From Sphingobium yanoikuyae (lineage in GTDB: Bacteria; Pseudomonadota; Alphaproteobacteria; Sphingomonadales; Sphingomonadaceae), in contig NZ_CP139979.1 in NCBI RefSeq assembly GCF_034424525.1, forward strand, positions 3,931,001-3,995,000: 64,000 bases of DNA, in the 5' to 3' direction. Position numbers and translations under genes: made by a program. Within the stretch, counting starts at the first letter, position 1. Each line of letters begins with the position of its first letter. The notes beneath the pieces were generated by a model. It saw nothing but the letters and a program-made list of their open reading frames with translations, was not told the DNA's origin and searched no databases. Of the stretch, positions 17,209 to 24,347 are shown piece by piece.

Positions 17209-17796
17209 ATGATCGCCCCGGAACCCATCCACCCCTTTCCCTGGCGCATTTGCGCGGCCGCCGCGCTGTTCACGGTGCTGATGGTGGCCGCTGCCGTCGC
17301 CGCCAACATCTTCACCATCAGCGGCAACGGCAAATTGCCGCTGATGGTGCCGGGCCTGCTGGCGCTGGGCTGGCTGATCTGGGAAGCGATGCGGCTGGCG
17401 CGCGGCGTGCCCGGATCGGCGATCGCCCGCTATATCGGCCGGGTCGTGCCGCTGATGATCGCCAATATCGTCACCGTGGTCGCGGCCATCACCATCCAGC
17501 GCGAATGGCATCCGGCGGGCATCTGGGCCGTGCTCGTCGCCTTGCTGCCGGCGCCGCCGCTGATCGGCTTCATCTGGGCGATGGGACGCCTTCTGGTAGA
17601 GGAGAGCGACGAATATCTGCGCATGGTCCATGCCCGACGTGCGCTGATCGCGGCCGGTTTCATGCTGGTCATCACCACCGTCTGGGGCCTGCTCGAAGGA
17701 TCGGGTCTTGCCCCCCATGCGCCTGCCTATGCCGCCTTCATCCTGTGGAATCTGGGCCTGTTGCTGGCGCCGATCCTGCCCGGCGGCCGCGCATGA
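17209..17796 (+). CDS. Multi-pass membrane protein in operon with an XRE regulator
   Basis: The 195-residue product has about six hydrophobic helices, including ICAAAALFTVLMVAAAVAAN, PLMIANIVTVVAAITI, GIWAVLVALLPAPPLIGFIW and LIAAGFMLVITTVWGLLEG. The loop ARYIGRVVPLM separates them. AGGAGG lies 8 bases before the ATG at 17209; a TTG further upstream is less likely. The stop overlaps the next start in ATGA. Membrane protein plus YozG-like XRE regulator pairs are common; the membrane protein may modulate the regulator, but this is not shown by sequence. Confidence 0.8.
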   Translation: MIAPEPIHPFPWRICAAAALFTVLMVAAAVAANIFTISGNGKLPLMVPGLLALGWLIWEAMRLARGVPGSAIARYIGRVVPLMIANIVTVVAAITIQREWHPAGIWAVLVALLPAPPLIGFIWAMGRLLVEESDEYLRMVHARRALIAAGFMLVITTVWGLLEGSGLAPHAPAYAAFILWNLGLLLAPILPGGRA

Positions 17797-17984
17797 AGAA
17801 CCGGCTCAAGATATTGCGGGCGGAACGCGACTGGAACCAGAGCGATCTCGCCGCCCAGCTCGGCATCTCGCGCCAGAGCGTCAACGCGATCGAGACGGGC
17901 AAATATGATCCCTCGCTCCCGCTCGCCTTCCGCATCGCCGACCTGTTCGGCCTGAAGATCGAGGATATCTTCCTGCGCGACTGA
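17793..17984 (+). CDS. Small XRE-family helix-turn-helix regulator (YozG-like)
   Basis: The 63-residue protein is little more than one HTH domain: MKNRLKILRAERDWNQSDLA, then GISRQSVNAIETGKYDPSLP with the recognition helix, and FRIADLFGLKIEDIFL. This is the compact YozG/XRE form usually paired with a membrane protein. It is translationally coupled to the preceding gene by an ATGA overlap and probably binds the direct repeats at 17133-17184. Confidence 0.9.
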   Translation: MKNRLKILRAERDWNQSDLAAQLGISRQSVNAIETGKYDPSLPLAFRIADLFGLKIEDIFLRD

Positions 17985-18083
17985 GGCTGGGGCGCAGGCG
18001 TCGTGCAGATGCCATGGCGCCCATCCCGCGCCTTATGGCCGGCAGCAACCAGAAGCGTAGAGAGGGAATGATAGCCAAACACT

Positions 18084-18620
18084 CTAATCCGCCGCGACAG
18101 CATCCCTGACGGCCGCGTCGTAGAGGGCGCGATTCTCTTGGTCGAAGCAGATGAAGAGAATATGGTCGAAGGCGTCGGGGTCGCGGCGCAGCGCTTCCGC
18201 CACGGCGCGGGCGGCGACCTTGGCGGCTTGCGCCCTGGGATAGCCATAGACGCCGGTCGAGATCGCCGGGAAGGCGACCGCGCGCAGGCCATGATGGCGG
18301 GCGAGCGACAGGCTGTGGCTGTAGCAGCTGGCGAGCAGGTCGCGCTCGCCCTGATTGCCGCCCTGCCAGACCGGGCCGACGCTGTGGATGACATAGCGGG
18401 CCGGCAACCGATAGCCGCGCGTGATCCGCGCCTCTCCGGTCGGGCAGCAGCCGATGCCCCGGCACTCCTCCAGCAATTCCGGCCCGGCGGCGCGATGGAT
18501 CGCGCCATCCACGCCGCCGCCGCCGAGCAGGCTGTTATTGGCGGCATTGACGATCGCGTCGACCGCGCAACGGGTGATGTCGCCCGTCACCACGTCCCAG
18601 CGCGTCGTCCCGACCATCAT
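18084..18620 (-). CDS. Macrodomain protein, O-acetyl-ADP-ribose deacetylase (YmdB-like)
   Basis: The 178-residue protein is a single macrodomain. Visible signatures are [43 protein letters not shown] (the ADP-ribose-binding and catalytic loop), [11 protein letters not shown] and [15 protein letters not shown]. Such enzymes hydrolyse O-acetyl-ADP-ribose or remove ADP-ribose from proteins and nucleic acids. ATG at 18620 is followed by a second ATG; GAGG precedes it. It starts 4 bp after the stop of the VOC gene, so the two are probably co-transcribed. Confidence 0.93.
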   Translation of the reverse strand: MMVGTTRWDVVTGDITRCAVDAIVNAANNSLLGGGGVDGAIHRAAGPELLEECRGIGCCPTGEARITRGYRLPARYVIHSVGPVWQGGNQGERDLLASCYSHSLSLARHHGLRAVAFPAISTGVYGYPRAQAAKVAARAVAEALRRDPDAFDHILFICFDQENRALYDAAVRDAVAAD

Positions 18621-18624
18621 AGCC

Positions 18625-19038
18625 TCAATCCCTGATCGGCCCGCCGATCGACCAGACATGGCCGAAGGGATCGGTGAGCTGGCCATAGCGGGCGCCCCAG
18701 AACTGGTTGTCGATCGGGAAGCGGATTGCCGCGCCGGCGGCCACCGCCCGGTCCCACCAGCGATCGGCATCGTCCACTTCCAGATGCAGCGTCACAGCCG
18801 CCGGCTTTTCCGCCGGGGCGCCGCCGCACATTTCGGGAAAATGATCGTTCAGCATCAGCCCGCCATCATTGACCGTCAGATGGGCGTGCATGATGCGCGC
18901 GCCACCCTCTTCCAGATGGCGGCTCTGTTCGGTCGCGCCGAAGGCAGTCGTATAGAAGGCGATGGCGTCGGCGGCCTTGCCGTCGGCGATGGTCAGATGG
19001 GGCGTGACCCCCGGCAGGACGAACGGCGTGTCGCTCAT
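18625..19038 (-). CDS. PhnB-like VOC-family protein
   Basis: The 137-residue product resembles the PhnB/YqjT group of VOC proteins: [39 protein letters not shown] and the terminal [18 protein letters not shown] with the conserved DPFGH. Metal ligands of dioxygenase-type VOCs are not all evident; function is unknown despite the historic link to phosphonate genes. It is upstream of the macrodomain gene in the same direction with a 4-bp gap. Confidence 0.87.
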   Translation of the reverse strand: MSDTPFVLPGVTPHLTIADGKAADAIAFYTTAFGATEQSRHLEEGGARIMHAHLTVNDGGLMLNDHFPEMCGGAPAEKPAAVTLHLEVDDADRWWDRAVAAGAAIRFPIDNQFWGARYGQLTDPFGHVWSIGGPIRD

Positions 19039-19107
19039 GATCCTCTCCTTCGCGTCGACTCATGGGTCGAGTCGGCCAGGCCACAGGATAAGCCCGGCGC
19101 GTGTCGT

Positions 19108-21270
19108 TCAGAAGATGCCGAGGAACTTCTTGTCCTGCGCCTTCTTCTCGGCCTTGCTGCCCTTGCCCGCTTCATCCTTTGCGGTGGTGCCGCGGCCGAC
19201 ATCGTCGCGCGGCTTGCCGCCACGGGTGCGCTGGGCGGCAGCATCGGCGCCGGCCAGCACCGGACCACAGGCCGCTGCCTTGGCATCGCCGATATCGACA
19301 AAGGCCAGTGTCGCGGCGATCGGCGTGGCGACGATGCCCAGCGCCGCCGCCGCGCCGCCGCGCGCGATCAGGTCCGGGCTGATGACATTGATCGACGGCC
19401 GGGCGAAATAGCCGCCAATGCCGACCGGCGACTGGCCGGACAGAAGGCTGATCTTCTTGCCGTCGGCGCGGAAGGCGAGGTCGAGGCTTTCATTCCTGAA
19501 AGAGAAGCCGCCCCGGCCGATCATCACATTCTTGCGCGTGTCGATCAGGATCGGGTCGGCCGCCGCCACGCCGTTGCGCACGGTGAAGGCAATGAGGCCG
19601 CAATTGATCTGCACAGGGTCCTTCAGCTTCTTCTCGAACATCTTGGTGATGAAGGTGCCGACATCGATTTCGGAGAGCTGGACGTTGCGCGCCCACATGC
19701 TGCCCGCCGGCAGGATGACGGCAATGCGGCCATTGGCGGTGGCGAGCGAGTCATGGACGGTATCACCCAGGCCCGTCATCTGCATCCGCCCCTTGACCAT
19801 GCCGGTCGTGCCCGATTGCTCGACGCCCCAGCGGGCGAGCAGCGTGCCCATCGGCGTGGGTGCCAGGCGGACGTCGTAGCTCGTGCGCACCGGCTGGTTG
19901 CGGGCATTGATCTCTATGTCTGACGCGACATGGCCGCCCGCCATGTCGAAGGTCAAAGGCGAGAGCGTCAGCAGGCTATGGTCGAGCTTCAGCGTCACCG
20001 CCGCATTGGCGATCGGCACGTTGGGCGCGCGGATGGTCTTTACGCTGTAGCGGACATTGGCATCGAAATTGCGGATCGCCTCGATCCGCAGCGGCGCGTC
20101 GGGCAGCAGGCGCGGCCTGCCCTGCACGGTCGTGATCGCGCCCGCCCCGCCCTGCGCATCCAGCCTCTGCGGATCATAGCCGATGAAGGGGCCGACATCG
20201 ATAATGTCGAGCCGCTGGGTCGCCAGATCGGCGTCGAGCAGCAGGCGATTGTTCGGCAACGACACGGTGAAGCGCCCGGCAAGGTCGGAATCGCCGAACC
20301 GGCCCTTCAAATGCGTGAAGCGCCACTCCTCGCCCGCCTTGGTCAGGGCCGAGGTGAAGCGATAATGGCGGGTGCCGGGAATGGCGACGCCCAGGAAATC
20401 GAACAAATGGCTGAGATTGGGCCCTTGCGCCACGACGCGCAGGTCGCTGCCCTCCAGCTCGGTCGCGCCGGGCAGCGTGCCGGTCACCTCCAGCACGGTC
20501 GCGCCCGCCTGTGCCCGCAGCGCCAGGCTGTTCTTGCCGCCGGTGACGGTGGCGTTGGGCGACAGCAGCCCGCCCTTCAAGGTAAAGGGCTTGCCGCGCA
20601 TCGTGCCGGTGCCCGACAGGCGGACATCGCTGGCAAAGCGGGTGTCCTGCGCCTTCACCGTCTCAAAGCCGATATCGGTCGACAGCATCAGCACCGGATC
20701 GCGATAGCGCATGGTCGTGCCGGCGAGCAGCGCGCGGCGGACGAGCGGCATGTTCATCGGCTCGCCCTTCCGATCCGGGTCGCCCAGCGTCCATGTATTA
20801 TGCTGCCGGTCGCGCGACCATTCGAGATCGACGGCGGCGCCCCGCAGCTCTAGCCAGGGGACGCGGTATCTGCTGCCGAAGATCAGGCTCAAGGGTGCGA
20901 TCCGCGTGTCGATCAGGTCGGCGCGAAACAGGTCAGGCCGGCTGGCCCAGGGCAGGTTGGCGATGCGCATGTCTTCGGCCCGGAACTTGATGGTGATCGG
21001 GGCGAAATAGAGCTGGAAGTCACCGCCGACCTGTACCTGCCGCTCCAGCCGGGCGGACAGGATGCGCTCGAACGGTCCCTTGAGGAAGCGCCCCTTGGTG
21101 ATGAAGAGGATCAGCCACAGGGCAAGGATGATGCCGATGATCCACAACAGGATGCGGGCCAGCAGCGGCAGGCGCCGCCAACGGTCGCGCGCGCGGCGCA
21201 GATGCACAGCCGCGCCGCCGGGCTGGATGGGCTTGGACGCGCTGGGCGGCACAGGTTCGACATCGGCCAT
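19108..21270 (-). CDS. AsmA-family protein
   Basis: The 720-residue protein has a short cytoplasmic N-terminus with basic residues, a single membrane helix (about residues 37-58, LARILLWIIGIILALWLILF) and a long periplasmic repeat-rich beta domain. The AsmA start motif region (RFLKGPFERILSARLERQVQ) follows the helix, and AsmA-2-like segments include DIDVGTFITKMF-type sequence near residue 550 and FRADGKKISLLSGQSPVGIG near the end. AsmA/TamB-type proteins are thought to move phospholipids to the outer membrane. The tail is Lys-rich (KAEKKAQDKK). It diverges from the rpmI promoter. Confidence 0.9.
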   Translation of the reverse strand: MADVEPVPPSASKPIQPGGAAVHLRRARDRWRRLPLLARILLWIIGIILALWLILFITKGRFLKGPFERILSARLERQVQVGGDFQLYFAPITIKFRAEDMRIANLPWASRPDLFRADLIDTRIAPLSLIFGSRYRVPWLELRGAAVDLEWSRDRQHNTWTLGDPDRKGEPMNMPLVRRALLAGTTMRYRDPVLMLSTDIGFETVKAQDTRFASDVRLSGTGTMRGKPFTLKGGLLSPNATVTGGKNSLALRAQAGATVLEVTGTLPGATELEGSDLRVVAQGPNLSHLFDFLGVAIPGTRHYRFTSALTKAGEEWRFTHLKGRFGDSDLAGRFTVSLPNNRLLLDADLATQRLDIIDVGPFIGYDPQRLDAQGGAGAITTVQGRPRLLPDAPLRIEAIRNFDANVRYSVKTIRAPNVPIANAAVTLKLDHSLLTLSPLTFDMAGGHVASDIEINARNQPVRTSYDVRLAPTPMGTLLARWGVEQSGTTGMVKGRMQMTGLGDTVHDSLATANGRIAVILPAGSMWARNVQLSEIDVGTFITKMFEKKLKDPVQINCGLIAFTVRNGVAAADPILIDTRKNVMIGRGGFSFRNESLDLAFRADGKKISLLSGQSPVGIGGYFARPSINVISPDLIARGGAAAALGIVATPIAATLAFVDIGDAKAAACGPVLAGADAAAQRTRGGKPRDDVGRGTTAKDEAGKGSKAEKKAQDKKFLGIF

Positions 21271-21311
21271 GGCGGGGTCAACGCGGACATGCCGCCTTTG
21301 GGTCCGAATCG

Positions 21312-21340
21312 CTTGCTTTTGCGGGCGCGGCCGACTATGG
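21312..21340 (+). promoter_or_regulatory. Candidate promoter of rpmI-rplT
   Basis: CTTGCT (21312-21317), a 17-base spacer and CTATGG (21335-21340) fit the alphaproteobacterial consensus. It would give a leader of about 80 bases before rpmI, long enough to hold an L20-binding autoregulatory structure as known in other bacteria, though I could not identify one. Confidence 0.4.
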
Positions 21341-21429
21341 GCCGCCCTTCGCGATATTCAGTGAGACCGCCCGGCTAACTAGGGCTGCCGTGGCTGTCTG
21401 TAATCGTCGCGCCAAACAAGGAGACGAAA

Positions 21430-21633
21430 ATGCCCAAGCTCAAGACCAAGAGCGGTGTGAAGAAGCGCTTCAAGTTCACCGCTTCCGGCAAGGTCAAGCA
21501 CGGCGTCGCTGGCAAGCGTCACCGCCTGATCTCGCACAACGCCAAGTATATTCGCCAGAACCGTGGCACTTCCGTGCTGTCCGATGCCGACGTGGCTCAC
21601 GTCCGCCTCTGGGCACCCTACGGCCTGAAGTAA
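21430..21633 (+). CDS. rpmI: 50S ribosomal protein L35
   Basis: The 67-residue, strongly basic protein begins [20 protein letters not shown] and contains [19 protein letters not shown], diagnostic of bacterial L35. AAGGAG lies 7 bases before the ATG. It is followed by rplT after 13 bp, the universal rpmI-rplT pair. Confidence 0.97.
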   Translation: MPKLKTKSGVKKRFKFTASGKVKHGVAGKRHRLISHNAKYIRQNRGTSVLSDADVAHVRLWAPYGLK

Positions 21634-21646
21634 GGAGTAGAGGACA

Positions 21647-22009
21647 ATGGCACGCGTAAAACGTGGTGTAACCACCAAGGCGAAGCATAAGAGGATTTTG
21701 GTTCAGGCGAAGGGCTATTATGGCCGTCGCAAGAACACGATCCGTGTCGCTCGCCAGGCTGTCGAAAAGGCCGGCCAGTACGCTTATCGCGACCGCAAGG
21801 TCAAGAAGCGCACCTTCCGTGGCCTGTGGATCCAGCGCATCAACGCGGGTGTCCGCGCTGAAGGCCTGACCTATTCGCAGTTCATGCATGGCCTGAAGCT
21901 GGCCGGCGTCGAGCTGGACCGCAAGGTTCTGGCCGACATCGCGATGCACGAAGGCGAGGCGTTCAGCGCCATCATCGCCCAGGCCAAGGCTGCGCTGCCC
22001 GCAGCCTGA
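21647..22009 (+). CDS. rplT: 50S ribosomal protein L20
   Basis: The 120-residue protein starts [20 protein letters not shown] and includes [22 protein letters not shown] and [20 protein letters not shown], classic L20. L20 is an early 50S assembly protein and represses its own operon in E. coli and Bacillus. The usual next partners pheS-pheT come about 1.2 kb later, after a LysE gene and the GIY-YIG cassette. Confidence 0.97.
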   Translation: MARVKRGVTTKAKHKRILVQAKGYYGRRKNTIRVARQAVEKAGQYAYRDRKVKKRTFRGLWIQRINAGVRAEGLTYSQFMHGLKLAGVELDRKVLADIAMHEGEAFSAIIAQAKAALPAA

Positions 22010-22034
22010 AGCTGATCGATCGTAAAGATCGTCA

Positions 22035-22077
22035 AAGGGGCGCCGGGGCAGATGCCTTCGGCGCCCTTTTTGTTTTT
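22035..22077 (+). terminator. Intrinsic terminator after rplT
   Basis: AAAGGGGCGCCG (22035-22046) pairs with CGGCGCCCTTTT (22059-22070), followed by TGTTTTT, 26 bp after the rplT stop. Confidence 0.8.
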
Positions 22078-22088
22078 CCGGTTTTACC

Positions 22089-22161
22089 CCGTTCGTCCTG
22101 AGCGAAGTCGAAGTGCCTTCGCTGCGCTCTGGCGGGGCTTCGACAGGCTCAGCCCGAACGG
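22089..22161. repeat. Sphingomonad-type intergenic palindromic repeat (copy 2)
   Basis: CCGTTCGTCCTGAGC at the left end and GGCTCAGCCCGAACGG at the right end are inverted, with inner GTCGAAGTG and GGCTTCGAC arms. It shares the terminal CCGTTCGTNCTGAG motif with the element at 5453-5552. It sits between rplT and the LysE gene. Confidence 0.8.
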
Positions 22162-22198
22162 ATTTCAGGGGGCAGCCTGACATTTGAGGAACCATCCC

Positions 22199-22819
22199 AT
22201 GTCGCTGCATCTCTGGTGGTTATATGTCACGGCGGTCTTCCTGATCTCGGCCACGCCCGGCCCCAACATGCTGCATGTGATGACGCAGAGCATCGCCCAT
22301 GGGCCGCGCAAGGCGCTGGTGACGATGGCGGGGCTGATGAGCGCCGTGCTGCTGTGCCTGATCGCGTCGGCGCTGGGCCTTGGCGCGCTGCTGAAAGCCT
22401 CGCCGCGCCTGTTCGACATATTGCGCTATGCCGGTGTCGCCTATCTCATCTGGCTGGGGATCAAGGCCTGGCGCGCACCGGTCGGGTCCGCCGACGGCAG
22501 CGATGCCGGCCCGGTCCGCTCGGCCCGCGCACTTTATGCGACCGGGCTGCTGACCGGCCTGTCCAACCCCAAGCTCATCATCTTCGCCGCCGCGCTCTTC
22601 CCCCAGTTCATCGACCTAGCCCGCCCCTTCTGGCTGCAGCTGGCGATCCTGATCGTCAGCTTCGTGGTGATCGAAAGCTTCTGGTATTCGGTCTACGCTC
22701 TGGGCGGCCTGCGCCTCGCCCGCTGGCTGGCGCCGGCCAACCGGCAGAAACTGTTCAACCGCGGCACCGGCCTGATGTTCATCGGCTTTGGCGGCGCGCT
22801 GCTGGGCGCGCGCGCCTAA
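22199..22819 (+). CDS. LysE/RhtB-family exporter
   Basis: The 206-residue, six-helix membrane protein has LysE-family features: VFLISATPGPNMLHVMTQSI in the first helix region (the TPGP motif), YAGVAYLIWLGIKAWRA, and GLLTGLSNPKLIIFAAALFPQF with the conserved NPK motif. Members export amino acids or related small molecules; the substrate here is not predictable. GAGG precedes the ATG at 22199. It lies between two repeat elements and separates rplT from pheS. Confidence 0.92.
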   Translation: MSLHLWWLYVTAVFLISATPGPNMLHVMTQSIAHGPRKALVTMAGLMSAVLLCLIASALGLGALLKASPRLFDILRYAGVAYLIWLGIKAWRAPVGSADGSDAGPVRSARALYATGLLTGLSNPKLIIFAAALFPQFIDLARPFWLQLAILIVSFVVIESFWYSVYALGGLRLARWLAPANRQKLFNRGTGLMFIGFGGALLGARA

Positions 22820-22829
22820 CCCCCAACTC

Positions 22830-22864
22830 CGTCATTCCCGCGAAAGCGGGAACCCATCTCCCGA
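22830..22864 (+). repeat. Left inverted-repeat arm of the GIY-YIG cassette (REP-like)
   Basis: This 35-base arm is identical to the reverse complement of 23198-23232; complementarity stops at the next base on both sides. It contains the self-complementary core TTCCCGCGAAAGCGGGAA, so it can fold on its own as well as pair with the right arm. It begins 11 bp after the LysE stop. Confidence 0.9.
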
Positions 22865-22871
22865 GGCATCG

Positions 22872-23189
22872 ATGACGCGCGAGATCAGCCCCACCGTCTA
22901 CATGCTCGCCAGCCGCCGCAACGGTACATTATATGTCGGCGTCACATCCGATCTCATAAAGCGCCTCTACGAGCATCGAAACGGCTTGATCGAAGGCTTC
23001 ACGAAAGACTACGGCGTCAAGCGCCTGGTCTGGTTTGAACCACATGACAGCATGGACAGCGCCATCCTGCGGGAAAAGCGGATCAAGAAATGGAACAGGC
23101 AGTGGAAGATTGAGCTGATCGAGGCCGGCAATCCCGATTGGGACGATCTGGCGCTGGGCTTTGGCTTCGCGCCTTTACCCCGCGACTGA
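22872..23189 (+). CDS. Small GIY-YIG nuclease-domain protein
   Basis: The 105-residue protein is one GIY-YIG domain (UPF0213-like). PTVYMLASRRNGTLYVGVTS supplies the two conserved Tyr residues (Tyr10 and Tyr21 in the LYVGVT variant of the motif). DLIKRLYEHRNG follows with the basic helix, and ILREKRIKKWNR holds the candidate metal-binding Glu68. There is no separate DNA-binding domain. The start at 22872 is the first ATG inside the left arm; frames extending upstream would translate the repeat itself. Cellular function of this family is not established, and the flanking perfect inverted repeats suggest it acts on or moves with those repeats. Confidence 0.88.
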   Translation: MTREISPTVYMLASRRNGTLYVGVTSDLIKRLYEHRNGLIEGFTKDYGVKRLVWFEPHDSMDSAILREKRIKKWNRQWKIELIEAGNPDWDDLALGFGFAPLPRD

Positions 23190-23197
23190 TCGAGAGG

Positions 23198-23232
23198 TCG
23201 GGAGATGGGTTCCCGCTTTCGCGGGAATGACG
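23198..23232 (-). repeat. Right inverted-repeat arm of the GIY-YIG cassette (REP-like)
   Basis: This arm is the exact reverse complement of 22830-22864. It starts 8 bp after the nuclease stop codon and ends 23 bp before the pheS start, so it lies in the pheS leader and could fold there as an mRNA hairpin. Confidence 0.9.
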
Positions 23233-23255
23233 ATGAGATTGATGGATAGAGAGTC

Positions 23256-24347
23256 ATGACCGAAATTAGCGCACTGAAAGCCGGCCTGATCGCCGACATC
23301 GAGGCTGCCGACACGCTGGACGCGCTGGAAGGGCTGCGCGTGGGCGCGCTGGGCAAGAATGGGGTCGTCACCGGCCTGTTGAAGACGCTGGGCGGCATGT
23401 CGCCCGAGGAGCGTCTGGAAAAAGGCCCGCCGATCCAGGATCTGCGCGAAAGCGTGACCGCCGCGATCGCCGACCGCAAAGCCGCGCTGGAGCAGGCCGC
23501 GCTCGACGCCCGCCTCGCCTCGGAAAAGGTCGACATGACCCTGCCCGCCGATCTGGGGCCGCAGGGCAGCGTCCATGCCGTCAGCCAGGTGATGGACGAA
23601 CTGGCGGAAATCTTCGCGGACCTCGGCTTCTCGGTCGCGACCGGCCCGGAGATCGAGGACGACTGGCATAATTTCACCGCGCTCAACATTCCCGAGACGC
23701 ATCCGGCGCGCGCGATGCACGACACCTTCTACTTCCCGGACGAGGAAGGGCAGAAGAAGATGCTGCTGCGCACCCATACGTCGCCGGTGCAGATCCGCAC
23801 CATGATGACGCAGGAACCGCCGATCCGCATCATCGCGCCCGGCCGCGTCTATCGCAGCGACAGCGACGCGACCCACACGCCGATGTTCCACCAGATCGAG
23901 GGGCTGGTGATCGACAAGGGCATCACGCTGGGTCACCTCAAATGGACGCTGGAGACCTTCCTCAAGGCCTTCTTCGAGCGCGAGGATATCGTCCTGCGCC
24001 TGCGCCCGAGCTATTTCCCGTTCACCGAGCCGTCGGTCGAAGTCGATGTCGGCTATACGCTGACCAATGGCCAGCGCGTCATCGGCGGCGACGGCGATGC
24101 GCCCGGTGGCGGCTGGCTGGAAGTGCTGGGAAGCGGCATGGTCAACCGCCGCGTGATCGAGGCCTGCGGCCTTGATCCCGACGAGTGGCAGGGCTTTGCC
24201 TTCGGCACCGGCGTCGACCGCCTCGCCATGCTGAAATATGGCATGAACGACCTGCGCGCCTTCTTCGACGGCGATCTGCGCTGGCTGAAACATTATGGAT
24301 TCTCGGCACTCGACGTGCCCACGCTGTCGGGAGGAGTCGGCGCATGA
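23256..24347 (+). CDS. pheS: Phenylalanyl-tRNA synthetase alpha subunit
   Basis: The 363-residue protein carries the class II catalytic core: N-terminal coiled coil (residues about 1-95), then [29 protein letters not shown] (motif 2 region), [20 protein letters not shown] and the C-terminal [20 protein letters not shown] (motif 3). It forms an alpha2-beta2 enzyme with PheT. The stop overlaps the pheT start by 4 bp (ATGA), giving tight coupling of the subunits. The right arm of the GIY-YIG cassette lies directly upstream. Confidence 0.97.
   Translation: MTEISALKAGLIADIEAADTLDALEGLRVGALGKNGVVTGLLKTLGGMSPEERLEKGPPIQDLRESVTAAIADRKAALEQAALDARLASEKVDMTLPADLGPQGSVHAVSQVMDELAEIFADLGFSVATGPEIEDDWHNFTALNIPETHPARAMHDTFYFPDEEGQKKMLLRTHTSPVQIRTMMTQEPPIRIIAPGRVYRSDSDATHTPMFHQIEGLVIDKGITLGHLKWTLETFLKAFFEREDIVLRLRPSYFPFTEPSVEVDVGYTLTNGQRVIGGDGDAPGGGWLEVLGSGMVNRRVIEACGLDPDEWQGFAFGTGVDRLAMLKYGMNDLRAFFDGDLRWLKHYGFSALDVPTLSGGVGA

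Larger units (their letters stand above)
22830..23232 (+). mobile_element. Compact cassette: GIY-YIG nuclease gene between perfect 35-bp inverted repeats
   Basis: The 403-bp unit consists of a left arm (22830-22864), a gene for a 105-residue GIY-YIG protein (22872-23189), and a right arm (23198-23232) that is the exact reverse complement of the left. Only 7 bp separate the left arm from the start codon and 8 bp the stop from the right arm. Each arm contains TTCCCGC-GAAA-GCGGGAA, a hairpin with a GNRA tetraloop. The layout recalls REP sequences flanking a RAYT transposase gene, with a nuclease of another fold. Mobility is inferred from structure only. Confidence 0.65.

Noticed and set aside
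17142..17333. A minus-strand 63-codon frame over the XRE-operon promoter
   Set aside because: Antisense to the membrane protein start, overlaps the operator repeats and has no ribosome-binding site.
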